A DNA stretch of 64,000 nt from Hypericum androsaemum. Taxonomy: Eukaryota; Streptophyta; Magnoliopsida; Malpighiales; Hypericaceae. Each line of letters begins with the position of its first letter. Position 1 is the stretch's first letter. Made by a program: the position numbers and the translations under genes. Positions 1 through 10,821 of this stretch are shown piece after piece. The DNA lies in NCBI GenBank assembly GCA_963995505.1, contig OZ023189.1:3113155-3177154 (forward strand). Direction: 5' to 3'. The notes beneath the pieces were generated by a model, which worked only from the letters and a program-made list of their open reading frames with translations, did not search any database and was not told the origin of the DNA.

Positions 1-2087
1 TCTGGGTATCTTATAAAGATACTTTTTCTACCTCTCGGTCCTAATTTACCGAAAGCACTTGAGGTAGAATGGACATAGGACGCACACCCCCATGGCTTAA
101 AATAGGATAAATCGGGCTTCCGATCTGTCCACAGTTCGTAAGGAGTGGCTGTAACAGACTTAGAGGGAACACGGTTTAGAACGTATGCGGCAGTCAGGAG
201 TGCATCTCCATAGAATGATATAGGCAAACTTGCCTCTGCCATCATCGATCTAACCATATCAAGAAGGGTTCTATTCCTTCTTTCAGCAACTCCGTTTTTC
301 TGTGGTGTATAAGGAATGGACAACTGATGTTCGATTCCTTTTTTAATGCATAGAGCTTTAAACTCATCAGAAAGATATTCACGGCCACGATCAGTTCGTA
401 AGGCCTTTATCTTTCTGTCCTTCTGATTCTCAACAAAACTCATGTATGTCATGAAGCAGTTTAAGGCTTCAGACTTATGAGAAATCAGATATATCAGACC
501 ATATCTAGTATAGTCGTCAATAAAGGTGATGAAGTAATATGCTCCATGTCTTGCCCTCACGTTCATTGGACCACATATGTCAGAATGGACTAATTGTAGT
601 GGAAATTTGGCTCTAGCCCCAGTACCGAAAAGTTTTCTAGTGCTTTTCCCTTCTAGACAGGATACGCAACTAGGTAATATAGATTTTTCTATATTGCCCA
701 ACAGTCCTGCCTTAGCTAGACGGTTTAAACGATCCTGACCGATATGGCCAAGTCTAGAATGCCATAGTTTAATATCATCCTCTGATGAGTTTGAACTAGT
801 GACAAAAGAAAAACTTTCACAAGGATCAATATCCAGAATAAAAAAACCTTCCGATATATATCCAATGCCAAAATAGGCATCATCCAAAAACAATCTAACG
901 GTGTCGTTCTCAAATGACAACCGAGAACCTAAAGACATCAAGGCCGAAACTGAGATCAGGTTCCTTCGTATGTCTGGAGCAAACAACACGTCATGTAAAA
1001 GAAGGGCACGACCACCACGAAGATGTAATCTACAAGTGCCCAAGCCTTTCACATCCACGCACGAGTTGTTACCGACAAAAATAGTTTTTGCTCCAGCCGG
1101 CAACTGCCTGTACTCAACGAACAAACCACGGTCTCTAGCTATATGGTCTGTCGCTCCTGAATCAATCACCCAGATAGAATGTGATTCAGTTAGAAGGGTA
1201 CAAGAGGATACATACAATTTACTCACACTTGAGTTTAGATGTACCTGCTTGGGCATTTTGCAATCTTTCGCAAAATATCCCTTCTGTTGACAGTTAAAAC
1301 ATTTCACTTTTGAAATGTTAAACCGCTTATTCTTTTTAGCCTTGGAGCCATCCAACTTGGTTCCATGGTTTTCAGCCTTTGGAGTTTGTTTACACTTACC
1401 CTTCCCTTTACCTTTCTTCTTTTTCCCACCACTCCCAGTCGAACAAATCGAATGGGCTTCAGGGTGGGATTTCATAGCTAGGAGGCGATCTTCCTCCAGC
1501 TCAAGGTGTCTGGCAACATCATCAAATGTTACCAAATGATCGGAATGGGTAAGATTCATCTTCATCTGCTCCCAACTTGGTGGTAGAGAACGGATGACAG
1601 CTTGAATCTACTGCTCGTTGCTGAGTATGTGACCAGCCTCTGCCAGTTCACTGATCATATTGGACATCACTCTCAAGTGTTTCCTCATGGGAACCTCCGG
1701 ATGCTTTTTAAAGGTGTCAAACCTTATGGTCAAAACACGCAGCTTCGACACTGAAAGCTTTCCGAATTTCAGTTTGAGTGCATCCCATAACTCTTTCGCA
1801 TTGTCATGCACGCAAAATTGTCTGGTGATATCATCCATCATTGAACTCAACAAGATCAATCGAGCAGTAGTGTTTTTCCTCTTCCAAATAACATAAGCTT
1901 CCTTATCTCGCTTATGTTGAGCAGTTGTGCCTTCTTCAGGCTCATCCATTATGACATGTATGTGCACCAGAACCTCTTGTTCCTCAAGCACATATTGGAT
2001 TTTCATACTCCAATTGTCATAGTTTTCACCGTTCAGTTTTAACTCACGGTTTAGCTCAGCTATGATGGATCTAGAAGCGACTGACAT
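1..2087 (-). pseudogene. gag-protease-integrase of copia element A (partial)
   Basis: Gag starts at 2087 (MSVASRSIIAELN) and has a copia-type gag domain (LNGENYDNW, KELWDALKLKFG). A TAG at 1608-1610 interrupts it, and the frame then resumes as IQAVIRSLPPSWEQ. A zinc knuckle lies near 1258-1300, but its histidine position is tyrosine (CFNCQQKGYFAKDC). The protease motif WVIDSGATDH is near 1150, the pre-integrase HxxLGH...CxxC region is at about 640-760, and the integrase core follows ([10 protein letters not shown] near 510-540, RTDRGREY near 390-405, PQKNGVAERRN near 280-305). The reading frame runs off position 1. The TAG and the His-to-Tyr change both fit C-to-T decay of a silenced copy. 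Confidence 0.85.
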
Positions 2088-2446
2088 CTCTATAGGGATT
2101 TTTAATATGAGAACATATTAGAAATTTGATTTGGCAATATGATTCAATTTACTAATCACTCATAACTTTTAACGATATGGAGTTCTTGATTAATCTCAAA
2201 ATCGAAGTGGGTCGCGGGCATGCTTCCCCTCACCATTCAAGTATTAATCTTAAACTTCAACCGTTTAAAGTTCATCAATAGTAAATTCAAGTGGAAGTAA
2301 GTAAACAAATATTTTTATTTAATTACATGCATTTGTACATTCTGAGCTTATACACACATGTACAAAAAACTAAGATAAGGTCTCAACCTATTGTACAAAA
2401 GTCCCCCAAAAACAACATATGTACATGGGGACAGTTAAACATATAA

Positions 2447-3028
2447 TCACACTAGGATCGGATGTCCAGGCGATCCGGTAGGAGAATCCAGATACATATC
2501 TGAATCCGGGTCCGAGGGCGATCCGGTGGGGGCCGGGTACGAGGACGATCCGATGAGAAGTTCCAGGGTACTTTCTGGAACTGAAATTGAATCCATGATC
2601 CAGATGATCAGGAGCGGAGAAAAATTATAATAGTAATCCTTAGCGAAGTAGCGGTTCAAGATCAAACCGCTTCGCAGCTCCAGAACAGGAGAAGGTATCA
2701 TTTCTCTGCGAAGACCCTTATCCTCAAGATAATGGATCAGACCATAGAGAGCATCTCTATGGGTATTGAACTCGGGTGCCGAGAAGACACTCATATCTTC
2801 TCGAATTTTCATCGTGACCAGGAGGTCTCGAAACATAGAGGGCCAGTCCTCTCCAGGATCGTAACCTCCGGCCCAGATGCACTCTTGCATCTCCCGGTGA
2901 ACAGCCTCAATGTGCTCAACAATAACATACATGTCATTCTTAGGCACACGCAGCGGTAAACGGCGCTTCAGAATCTTCTGTCGAAGTTCTGTTGCACAGA
3001 AGTTCAGATACCTGTCTCCAGTAGCCAT
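2447..3028 (-). CDS. Extra ORF upstream of gag in element A, unknown protein
   Basis: An uninterrupted minus-strand frame of 193 codons from the ATG at 3028 (context ATGGCT); an in-frame ATG at 3049 would add 7 residues. It lies between the primer-binding site and gag, about 1.1 kb downstream of the PBS and 360 nt upstream of the gag ATG. The N-terminal half is charged and probably helical, with Trp-containing segments (EDWPSMFRDLL, WAGGYDPGEDW). The last 40 residues are Pro/Ser/Asp-rich with a repeated PTGSP motif. I do not recognise the family. It carries no zinc knuckle, protease or polymerase motif. It is open although the downstream gag has a stop. It could be an element accessory protein, an N-terminal gag-like module or a captured host exon. 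Confidence 0.5.
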   Translation of the reverse strand: MATGDRYLNFCATELRQKILKRRLPLRVPKNDMYVIVEHIEAVHREMQECIWAGGYDPGEDWPSMFRDLLVTMKIREDMSVFSAPEFNTHRDALYGLIHYLEDKGLRREMIPSPVLELRSGLILNRYFAKDYYYNFSPLLIIWIMDSISVPESTLELLIGSSSYPAPTGSPSDPDSDMYLDSPTGSPGHPILV

Positions 3029-4159
3029 CAAATCTTGCAACAATTGCAATTCAATTTCGGGTTAATACTCATATTTTCCCAAAATAGGATTGAAAAACTC
3101 ATTTTCCAATCTTTTGATGATCATACTATGGATCAATTTATGTGATTTTAGTTTAACTTTCACATATCTCGGAACTCGTTCCAAAATATTTTATTTTTAA
3201 GTTTATTAAAATATAATTTTAATAAACTTAATTGACAAAAATTTCTCAAAATTTTTATCAATTTATTGGATTTCAATTGAATAAAAACTGATTTTATCCA
3301 ATTAAAAGAGAAAAAACCCAATTTTTAAGTCCAATTTTTGACCGTAAATCGGGTTGGGTCGAACCAATAAACCAGGCCAATTCGTTCAGTTTTTTGATTT
3401 TCTTGACCCGGGTATAAATATTTTTGGAAAAAATCGTAAAATTATGATTTTGCCCCTCGCATATTTTCCCTCTGATTTTCTCTCTCCCCGACTGTCTCGG
3501 CAAAAATCCGGCCGCCGCTCCTCTCCACGACCACCGCTTAACGGCGGCGAACCAAGGGCCGAGACCGGTCGCAATCGACTCGTCTCGGCCTCGCAATCAC
3601 GGCCGTAGCGGCCTCGCGGGCCGTCGTGAAGCCGTTCTCCGCCGCGACGTCTTCTCCGTTAGGCGTCTCTCCGACGTTGTCGTCCTCGATCTCGCGATTC
3701 CGACAACGTCGATCCACAAACGTGGTATCGGGACGTCGGGGAGAAGCCGGAGAATCGACTATCGTCGATTTACGGCATCGAAATCGTCGGATTTTCGACG
3801 AAATTGAAGGAATTCGATTTGGGGAAAAATCGCCCGATTAGGGTTCTGTGATTTGGGGATTTTTGGAAAAATTTCCAATTAATCCTCAAGTTTTCCTAAA
3901 ATTGCACCGAAGTCCATGACACGCAAGTGCCACGTAAGCGATCAAATTTTAGATTGGTACCTTAAAGTTTCGCGCGTGCGCGAATTCGCCCGCGTGGTTA
4001 GGCAAAAATTAATTTAGTCCTGCTAGTTCCAAATTAATTACATTAAAGTCCAACAGATTATGATTTTCCATAAAATCATGATTAATATGATTTTTACCTC
4101 AATAAATCACATAATTACTTGAATTAAAACATCATATTATCATTAAAACATGGTTTCAA

Positions 4160-4175
4160 CCATGCTCTGATACCA
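4160..4175 (-). other. Primer-binding site of element A (iMet tRNA)
   Basis: The minus strand reads TGGTATCAGAGCATGG, the standard plant copia complement of the 3' end of initiator methionine tRNA. It lies 2 nt inside the LTR. Confidence 0.9.
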
Positions 4176-4177
4176 AT

Positions 4178-4846
4178 TGACAGTTTTGACGCGTAATTAA
4201 CGAGTAATTACATGTTAAATCTATTTAATTAACAAACTAATTCGTTAATAATAAATCCCTTACTTGTTGAAGCAAGAAGTCCACAAGCTCGGGTCCACAA
4301 CTTCTTCGTGCTAGTCGAATTACGATCACGTTTGAACGGATTCGTAATTGATTTTCACGAGATTTCCTTTAATGAAAATCTGATTAAAATTCTGGAACTG
4401 ATCCGAAATTTTCCTTTCTTATTGAGTGGTTGTGGGAAAAGTTACAAATTGGTCCAGCCGGATTTCCCTTTTTATAGGGAAATCCGGACAGCCAAAATGT
4501 GCCACGTGGCATTTCGGGCCACACGTCCGCCACGTGGCGCCTCAGACCGCGTGTCCGTCTCGTGGCACGCCACATGGCAAGGCTACTCATAGTTTTGATG
4601 CATGGCGCCACGTGGCAAGGCTGCCCATAGCTTCGCCACGTGGCGCTTTGGACCACATGTAACGTCACGTGGCACGCCACGTGGCCGACATGTGGTTTGG
4701 CACGTGGGCTACCACATGTAACGTCAGTGCCACGTCACACTTGCGTGGCTTCGGGCCGGTCAACCATCCAACCCAACTTATGGGCCTAATGGGCCCGGGC
4801 CCAATTAGGCACAATAATAATTAGCTATTGTGCCCAAGGTCCAACA
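4178..4846 (-). repeat. 5' LTR of element A
   Basis: A 669-bp stretch that starts TG and ends CA on both strands. Its minus-strand 3' edge is followed after 2 nt by the primer-binding site. Positions 4497-4740 hold repeated CCACGTGGC-type words, which contain the ACGTG core bound by plant bZIP/bHLH factors. The partner LTR is outside the window, so the boundaries rest on the TG/CA ends and PBS spacing only. Confidence 0.7.
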
Positions 4847-4887
4847 GGGATTATATTTGAATTGTGCTAAGATACAAGCATACTAAA

Positions 4888-6402
4888 ATGTCTCATCGAT
4901 GCAATGGATGTGGAGGAGTGAGGACAGCCAAGTCCGTATCAAGAAAGAAGTGTTTCTAAAAAAAAAAAAGAGTGGATAGTAACAGGAGCAGACGACAAGA
5001 AAATCCGTGTGTACAACTACGAAAAGATGGAGATGGTGAAGGAGTTCGAGGGCCACGAGGACTACATCAGGTGCATTGTCGTCCACCCAAGCTTGCCATT
5101 GGTGCTGTCGTCCTCAGACGACAAGCTTGTGAAGATGTGGAATTGGGAGAGAGACTGGAAATGCACTCACACCTTCCATGGACATTCCCATTACGTCATG
5201 CATTTGGCTTTCAATCCAATTCATGCAGATGTCTTTGCAAGCGCTTCACTTGATGGAACCCTCAAGGTACCCACGTAATTAATAACTACTCCTTACTAAC
5301 TCACGTGCTATCCTGATATTTCCAGCGAATTACAACATGGTTGTGTCAGATTAATTTTTTTTTCATATTATGTTAGAAACTCCGTATACAGCTCAAAATC
5401 TTGAAATAATGAGTTGATAAATTTTGATCATTATAAACATTCACCATACTCGCAACTAGCAACTTTCAAACAATATACTTGCTAAAATTTTCTGTCCCTA
5501 TCTAACTCATTTATTTTCAGGTTTGGAAATTCGGTTCCCCATCTCCTACTCTGACGTTGGACGGTCACACGAAAGGAGTGAATTTCGTGGATTACTTCCT
5601 AGTTGATGGCTTACCACATTTGCTCAGTGGTTCTGATGATTTCACTCTAAAGGTTATTAGCAATCTTGGGAACCCATTTTCCTTCTTCAAATTCTCAGCT
5701 TAAAAAAATTATTAATTTCATATTAATTATGCAAGTAGGTGTGGGACTGTGAAAATGGCTGTTTGGAGACGTTGGACGGCCACACCAACAATGTCACAGC
5801 AACTTGTGCTCATCCTGACCACCCACTCTTCATTTCAACCTACAGGTATTAGCTCTTGAAATTACTTGATTCCTAATTCTCTAATTGTTTTTTTTATGAA
5901 TATTTGATATTTAGAGCTGAACCGATAGTTATTTGTGACACACTCTTTATGGTTTGATTTAAATGTAGGCTTCATAATACCTTTAACTACGGCTTTGAAA
6001 GAGACTGGGCTGTTGGATTCAGGAAAGGTTTAGACAAGTAAGTTTCCATTTCGCTGCAATTTGTTTTTTTTTATATATTCAAACACCTGCTATAACAACT
6101 AATTCAGATTTATTTGAGTTGGGTAAGAATTTTTAAAAGGTCACAAATTCTTTCATTGCAAATTGTTTGTTTCTGCTAATTGACAGTGACGACGACAAAA
6201 TTAATGTTCTCATTACAAATGCTAATTATTTTTAATATGTAGGGTTGTATTTGGCTGCGATAATGGGCTGGTTATGGTCAAGTTTACTGCTGAACCAAAT
6301 ATATCCAACAAGATTAGAATCGTGGATGAATTGCTAAGTATTGGCAGACGAATAATAAGATGGTGTTGCGATAAATTTTGGTTAATTTTCCGCTCCAACT
6401 GA
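4888..6402 (+). pseudogene. Coatomer beta'-subunit-like WD40 gene fragment
   Basis: Coatomer beta' (COPB2/Sec27) is a COPI coat subunit on Golgi membranes. The exon blocks about 4960-5266, 5521-5652, 5739-5845, 5969-6037 and 6243-6402 have GT-AG introns and encode WD40 repeats typical of it ([81 protein letters not shown]). The family's WD40 N-terminus, a dozen residues between HPLFIS and TYRL, and everything after the MVK block are absent; a normal protein exceeds 800 residues. Upstream, [11 protein letters not shown] ends in a stop beside an A-run at 4958-4970, and the WD40 frame begins just after, so a frameshift is likely. Element A ends about 40 bp upstream, so 5' exons could lie beyond it. 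Sequence is unusually divergent for this conserved family. Confidence 0.75.
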
Positions 6403-7349
6403 TGGTGCCAAATGAGATGTTGGCGAATGTGTAAGAGTTTATTTTATGGCCAATATAAAATGTAATAGTTTACTTTAAAAGTGTACTTCGGCCCATAAGG
6501 TGGGAGCTCGATAGGATGTTTTGGGCTTTCGAGGAGGCAGCCCGGATGAGAGATTTGAATTTGCTTTGGACAATGACAAGCATGAGACGAGATTTTGCAT
6601 AAGAGGGTTCAAGAAGGTCAAGTTGGTCTATATTTTCCTAAGTTGAGCCGGGGTTCCCGAGATTCGGGCAAGATTTGGTAGGCATGGTTGCTTGGCCGGC
6701 ACGATAGGGACATTCCTATTGGAAGACGAGATCTGCTTATTCGGGAAAAACGGCTTGAATTTTCCTTTTCTAAGCCGGGTTTATTTGGAAGCAATATATT
6801 TGTTCGGGACGGGTTTTCTTACATCGGAAGGATAATTTCACTAATTCCTATTCCAGGCCGGGTGAATGGAGGCAGCCTAATAGGGATTTTTCTTGAATTG
6901 GAGGCCAAGGCAAGATCACAGGAGTTCTATATAAGGAGGACACAAACGGAGAAGAGACATCACCAACATAACACAACAATTACCTTACTATCTTGTCAGT
7001 TTATCTTTCCTTAGCCTAGCGTAGTCCGTATCCTAGCATAGCTTTAGACCGACCTTGGGACGTCCACTCCAGATCCGTCTCGAGTTACTTGTTCTCTTTT
7101 ACCTGCAACAGTATTGCATTGTAAAACTTATCTAATTAATAAAGGCAGTTGATTTGATGTATATCCTTGAAGATAATGGAAAAAAAATAATTTTACTATA
7201 ATAAAGGAAACATCATTTTTAGACGGTTTAATGTCACAACTGAAAATATCTAAAATATCATTTCAGTTAAATGTAGAGCTTAGGTAAAATTAATCTAAGC
7301 TGAGAGATCGGCCCTGGGAGGAGGCGGAATTACAAGCTGTGCCACGGAG
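6403..7349. other. Non-coding stretch with promoter-like core
   Basis: I see no supported gene. A TATATAAGG box near 6928 is followed by an AC-rich leader-like sequence and an AATAAA near 7137. This arrangement could be a decayed LTR (U3-R-U5) or a relic promoter. I found no second LTR copy. Confidence 0.25.
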
Positions 7350-7562
7350 GGGGAAGTAAGAGGTCCTGGAGGAGAGGAGAGACCTAGAGAAGATTCTAAA
7401 AGAGGAGGAGGAGGCAGCAGCTCGCAGGAGGGAAGAGGAAGCTGAGGTGGAGCCGCTTATATACATGGTCGCTCGCTTGGAACGGGAAGGGGATGGCGGT
7501 TACAGGGATAAGAAATGGTATGGAACGGAAATGACACTGGCAGCTGATCATAATATTACCTA
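7350..7562 (+). other. Short purine-rich open frame, unidentified
   Basis: About 70 open codons, rich in Glu/Arg (EEEEAARRREEEAEVEP) and then a mixed tail (DKKWYGTEMTLAAD), between TAA at 7347 and TAG at 7560. It has no good start codon and no recognised domain. It could be a gag or exon remnant, or chance. Confidence 0.2.
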
Positions 7563-8369
7563 GGGGTACGTGCAGGGTTAGTTTTTGATTTTCTTCCCTT
7601 TCTTCCCCCGTGGTTTCTTCTTTTTCTTCCTTTGTGATCTGGAAAGATTTTTTATTTGGGGGGAGAGAGGGAATATTATTGTGGGAGCTTTGAATGGGGA
7701 GTGTGGAGGTGGGGCGGTTTAAGGGTGGACTTGGTCATGGGTAGGCGGTAGGGATCATGTGTAGTGAGGTTTATTGTAACTTTTTTGAGTTTTTTTTTGT
7801 CTATTTAAACTTAGGCGAATTTGCCTAAATTCTGCACTTTAGATGGCATTGGACTTTGGTTTCTTCCCAAACAAAATTTTTTTATTTTCGTAAGAGGTGG
7901 GAATTAGGCCACCGACCTGCGAGAAATCAGGTAGGATCCGTTGTCATCTTACCCATCAAAAATTGGTTAACTTTTCGAGTTTATGTTGTTAACAACAAAT
8001 TAATTTATACTTTGATGGTAGAATTTTATTATTTTTTTAGTTCAAATATAGATTAATTATGTTGTCTTAAGTAAATAAAAAAATAGTTTAATTAAATATA
8101 TAAGCGATCATCTTATTCATGTAAAGCTTGAAAAAGAAAATCAATAATTTTTGAAACAGAATTGTACGCGCAATGCTAGTGTTCATTAAGGAAAGTATAA
8201 TTGCCGAGATTGTTGTTTAGGTGGGGTAAGAAAAGAATATAGACACGTAGATTTGTTAGGTTTGGGGGTAATGAATATTAAACTCTTCTAATTTGAATAA
8301 ATAACAATTTACCTCTTCGCTAGGAAAGAAAGTTAACGCGAGTTTTTTTGTCTGAATGGTGTTATTATT
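7563..8369. other. Intergenic, no gene seen
   Basis: AT-rich sequence with a pyrimidine-rich tract at 7590-7640. No coding signal or clear repeat structure was found. Confidence 0.5.
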
Positions 8370-8543
8370 CACCACGTTTTGTGAAAAAAGTGTCTGGTTT
8401 TAAAGTATTGCGGACGCGGTGTCTACGTGGTACGGACGCCAAAAAAAGTCAGATCTTGGTCCAAGATCCGACATTTTTTTGGCGAATCAATCATCCGGCA
8501 AAAAAAATCGAATCTTGGTTCAAAATCTAACTTTTTTGGCCGG
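8370..8543 (+). repeat. Left terminal inverted repeat of the MULE
   Basis: Pairs imperfectly with 14302-14415. It contains a 25-bp near-palindrome at 8448-8472 built on GATCTTGG/CCAAGATC. Compared with the right end it carries roughly 55 extra bases. Confidence 0.65.
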
Positions 8544-8689
8544 ATCTTGGTCAAGATCCTATCCGAAATCTGTAAAGTGGATTTTTCTGATGGATACCAA
8601 GATCTGACTTTTTAAGTCGGATAACAAGATCTAACAAAAAATTTAGATTTCGATCGATAAATACATACCAAAATCTGACCCCTCCTCGT

Positions 8690-8922
8690 TCGCACCTCCT
8701 CATCCCGTCCTCGCCTTTGCCGGCCTCGCCTTGCCTCTTGCCCTTCGCTGCTCGCCTGTCGCTCGCCTCTCCGCTCGCCGACTCGCCTCGCCTCTTCATC
8801 GCCGTCGCTCACCTCGCCTGAGTCTGGCTCTGCCGCTCGCCTAGCCCCTGGCTCCGGCTCTGCTCGCCGTTGCCTGCCGTCTCGCTCAGTCGCCGTCGCC
8901 GTCTCGCCCGACGTCATTAGGT
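8690..8922 (+). other. GC-rich leader of the PMD gene
   Basis: A C/T-rich stretch with recurring CTCGCCT words, compositionally unlike the AT-rich DNA around it. It ends in a good splice donor, so it looks like a 5' untranslated exon joined to the PMD exon at about 9334. No ATG-led frame of note on the plus strand. Confidence 0.4.
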
Positions 8923-9104
8923 AAATTTATTAATTATTTAATTGGTTAATTGGTTTAGTTAATATGTTAATTATTTTGGTTAATTATGAATGTTAGTTAA
9001 TTGGTTAATTAGTGATGTTAGTTAAATAGTTTATTGGTTAATTGTTGATTTTAGTTAATTATCTTGGTTAATAGAATAATTTGTAGTTAATCAAGGTTAA
9101 AAAA

Positions 9105-9210
9105 ATTTTTGGTCTGACAAGTCTAACTGAAATATGTTACAACCGGTTCGACCAAAAAATTGGTCAGACCAGTTTGACCAAAATATGGTCAGACTGGTCC
9201 GACCAAAATT
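9105..9210. repeat. Left subterminal GGTCAGACC-type motif cluster
   Basis: Several copies and variants of TTGGTCAGACCAG, GGTCAGACTGG and GTCTGAC lie in about 100 bp, upstream of the PMD gene. A similar cluster lies at 13738-13825 at the other end of the element. Confidence 0.5.
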
Positions 9211-9335
9211 TATAACGCTATTTTAATTAATTTTTTGATTAATATTCTAATTGTTCAATGCTTAACATTGTTGGATTTGCTAATTTTGTTAATATATTGG
9301 TAAGTAGAATTGTATGTCTATTGTGTTGTTTAGAT

Positions 9336-10210
9336 ATGGATGCACAGCCATACGGGCATCTTCTAGAGAATGGAGGACCCTTAGATACGTCGGTATTAGT
9401 GCACCAGGATGTGCACTGTTCTCAGCACGTGTGGAACTATGAGGTTCATGAAGGGATTAACGATAATCAGGACACATTGTTGAAGATACACCGACGGAAA
9501 TGGACGGTGTCTCATGTGCAGAACGAGGCCTTTATAGCCTATATGAAGGAGGCAGGTTTCTGGGATGTGTGGTGTATTGGCTGGGTTGTTCTCGAAACGG
9601 CATTTGTTACAGCCTTGGTAGAGCGTTGGCAGCCCGAGACCCATACGTTCCATATGCCTGTGGGTGAGATGACAGTTACTCTTCAGGACGTTGCTGTGTT
9701 GTTCGGGCTTCCTATCGATGGACACCCAGTAATAGGGTTGCAGACACGTCCTGATTGGCATGGGTTGTGCATACGCCTATTTGGCATTAACCCGGCGGAT
9801 ACCCCTGGAATCGTTTGGAAAAACCAAATTGCCATTAAATAGTTCGAGGACCATTTTGACCCTGCTACTATCCCGATTGATGCTGGTGATGAGGTCGTGA
9901 AACGATATGTTCGAGCGAACATATTGCGACTTATCAGATACATTCTTTTTTCTGAGTCCAGTAATGCGAGGGTCAACACATACTGGTTGCCACTTCTCGA
10001 GAATGTAGAGGCAATTGGTTCTTACAGCTAGGGTAGTGCGTATTTGTTACACACGTACATCCATTTATGTAGAGCCACAAGCTCGACACATTCATTTATT
10101 GCCGGGGCGATGACGCTAGTATGTATGTGGGCTTGGGAACGGATCATCCAAAATCGACTGATTTTGTTAAATCCAGCAGTGCAACAACCAGGGCAAGCAC
10201 TGAGCATCAG
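9336..10210 (+). pseudogene. Plant mobile domain (MAIN-like) gene inside the MULE
   Basis: The frame encodes an aminotransferase-like plant mobile domain (PMD), the fold of MAIN/MAIL1 proteins. Typical elements are seen in order: HVQNEAFIAYMKEAGFWDVW, ERWQPETHTFHMPVGEMTVT, LQDVAVLFGLPIDGHPVIG, then LLENVEAIGSYS-stop-GSAYLLHTYIHLCRA and MTLVCMWAWERI. The same frame is cut by TAG at 9840-9842 and 10029-10031; the family normally has Trp at the second site and plausibly at the first. I chose ATG 9336 because an apparent intron precedes it: a GC-rich leader at 8690-8920 ends at a GTAAAT donor and the acceptor TTTAG lies just before the ATG. A donor at 10211 could end the exon. The product would be unknown even if intact; related PMD proteins act in nuclear gene and transposon regulation. 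Confidence 0.75.
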
Positions 10211-10394
10211 GTACAATTTACTACTTAATGCGCTTTAGCCGCTGATTAACCTTATAGACTTGCCGTAGTATATTTATATAACTGTTGTAGCATATATATC
10301 CACTGTCGTGCTTCCTGATGTTCACCTGATTGCATCATCTCTTTAATCCTATGTTTCCACCAATATGTGTTGATATGCTATTGAATACGATTAT

Positions 10395-10690
10395 TTTCTT
10401 TCCTTATTCGAAAAAGAGCTCTCTGCAACATTCAGCATCAAAGCACGGCATGTTAATGGCTTTTGCTCTAACAACTTTAAGACCAACTCCCTGCACCTCC
10501 GAGCGTAACGTAATTGATTGACCAATATGATAAGTTCATTCGTTCACCATTGTTCGAGCCACATCACGCGTGTTCATCATCAATGGGTCTATTGGATAAT
10601 TAAACTCGTCTTCTAAAAACCAGTTCTGACCCATCAGCTTGAATACGTCGTCAGGAGTGTAATGCGTCATTATTCTGCTAAAATAGAGTA
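10395..10690 (-). other. Coding-like minus-strand stretch in the MULE, unidentified
   Basis: A minus-strand frame reads through about 95 codons with one TGA near 10538 and a TAA near 10405. Segments include THYTPDDVFKLMGQNWFLED, RDVARTMVNE and GVGLKVVRAKAINMPCFDAE. The TGA sits where CGA would give a natural continuation. It lies downstream of the transposase stop, between the two divergent genes. It could be a third MULE ORF, a transposase 3' exon or a captured fragment. I do not recognise a domain. Confidence 0.4.
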
Positions 10691-10821
10691 AAATAAAACT
10701 TAAACTTCAGACTGTTACAAAGATAGTTTAAGAGTTAAATACATAATACTCAACATAACCCACATAGAGTTTCACAAAATATTACAAAGTACAATCCTTC
10801 CAGTTCAAAATTTATTACAAT

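Larger units (their letters stand above)
1..4846 (-). mobile_element. Ty1/copia LTR retrotransposon A, 5' half
   Basis: On the minus strand the order is 5' LTR (4846-4178), a primer-binding site complementary to initiator Met tRNA (4175-4160), a long leader, an extra ORF (3028-2447), gag (2087-1608 and on), protease, GAG-pre-integrase and integrase. Reverse transcriptase, RNase H and the 3' LTR must lie beyond the left edge. Integrase before reverse transcriptase is the copia order. The last LTR base is 4846, and the coatomer-like relic starts about 40 bp further right. An in-frame TAG in gag and a damaged zinc knuckle show that this copy is not autonomous. The target duplication cannot be tested because the other end is missing. 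Confidence 0.88.
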
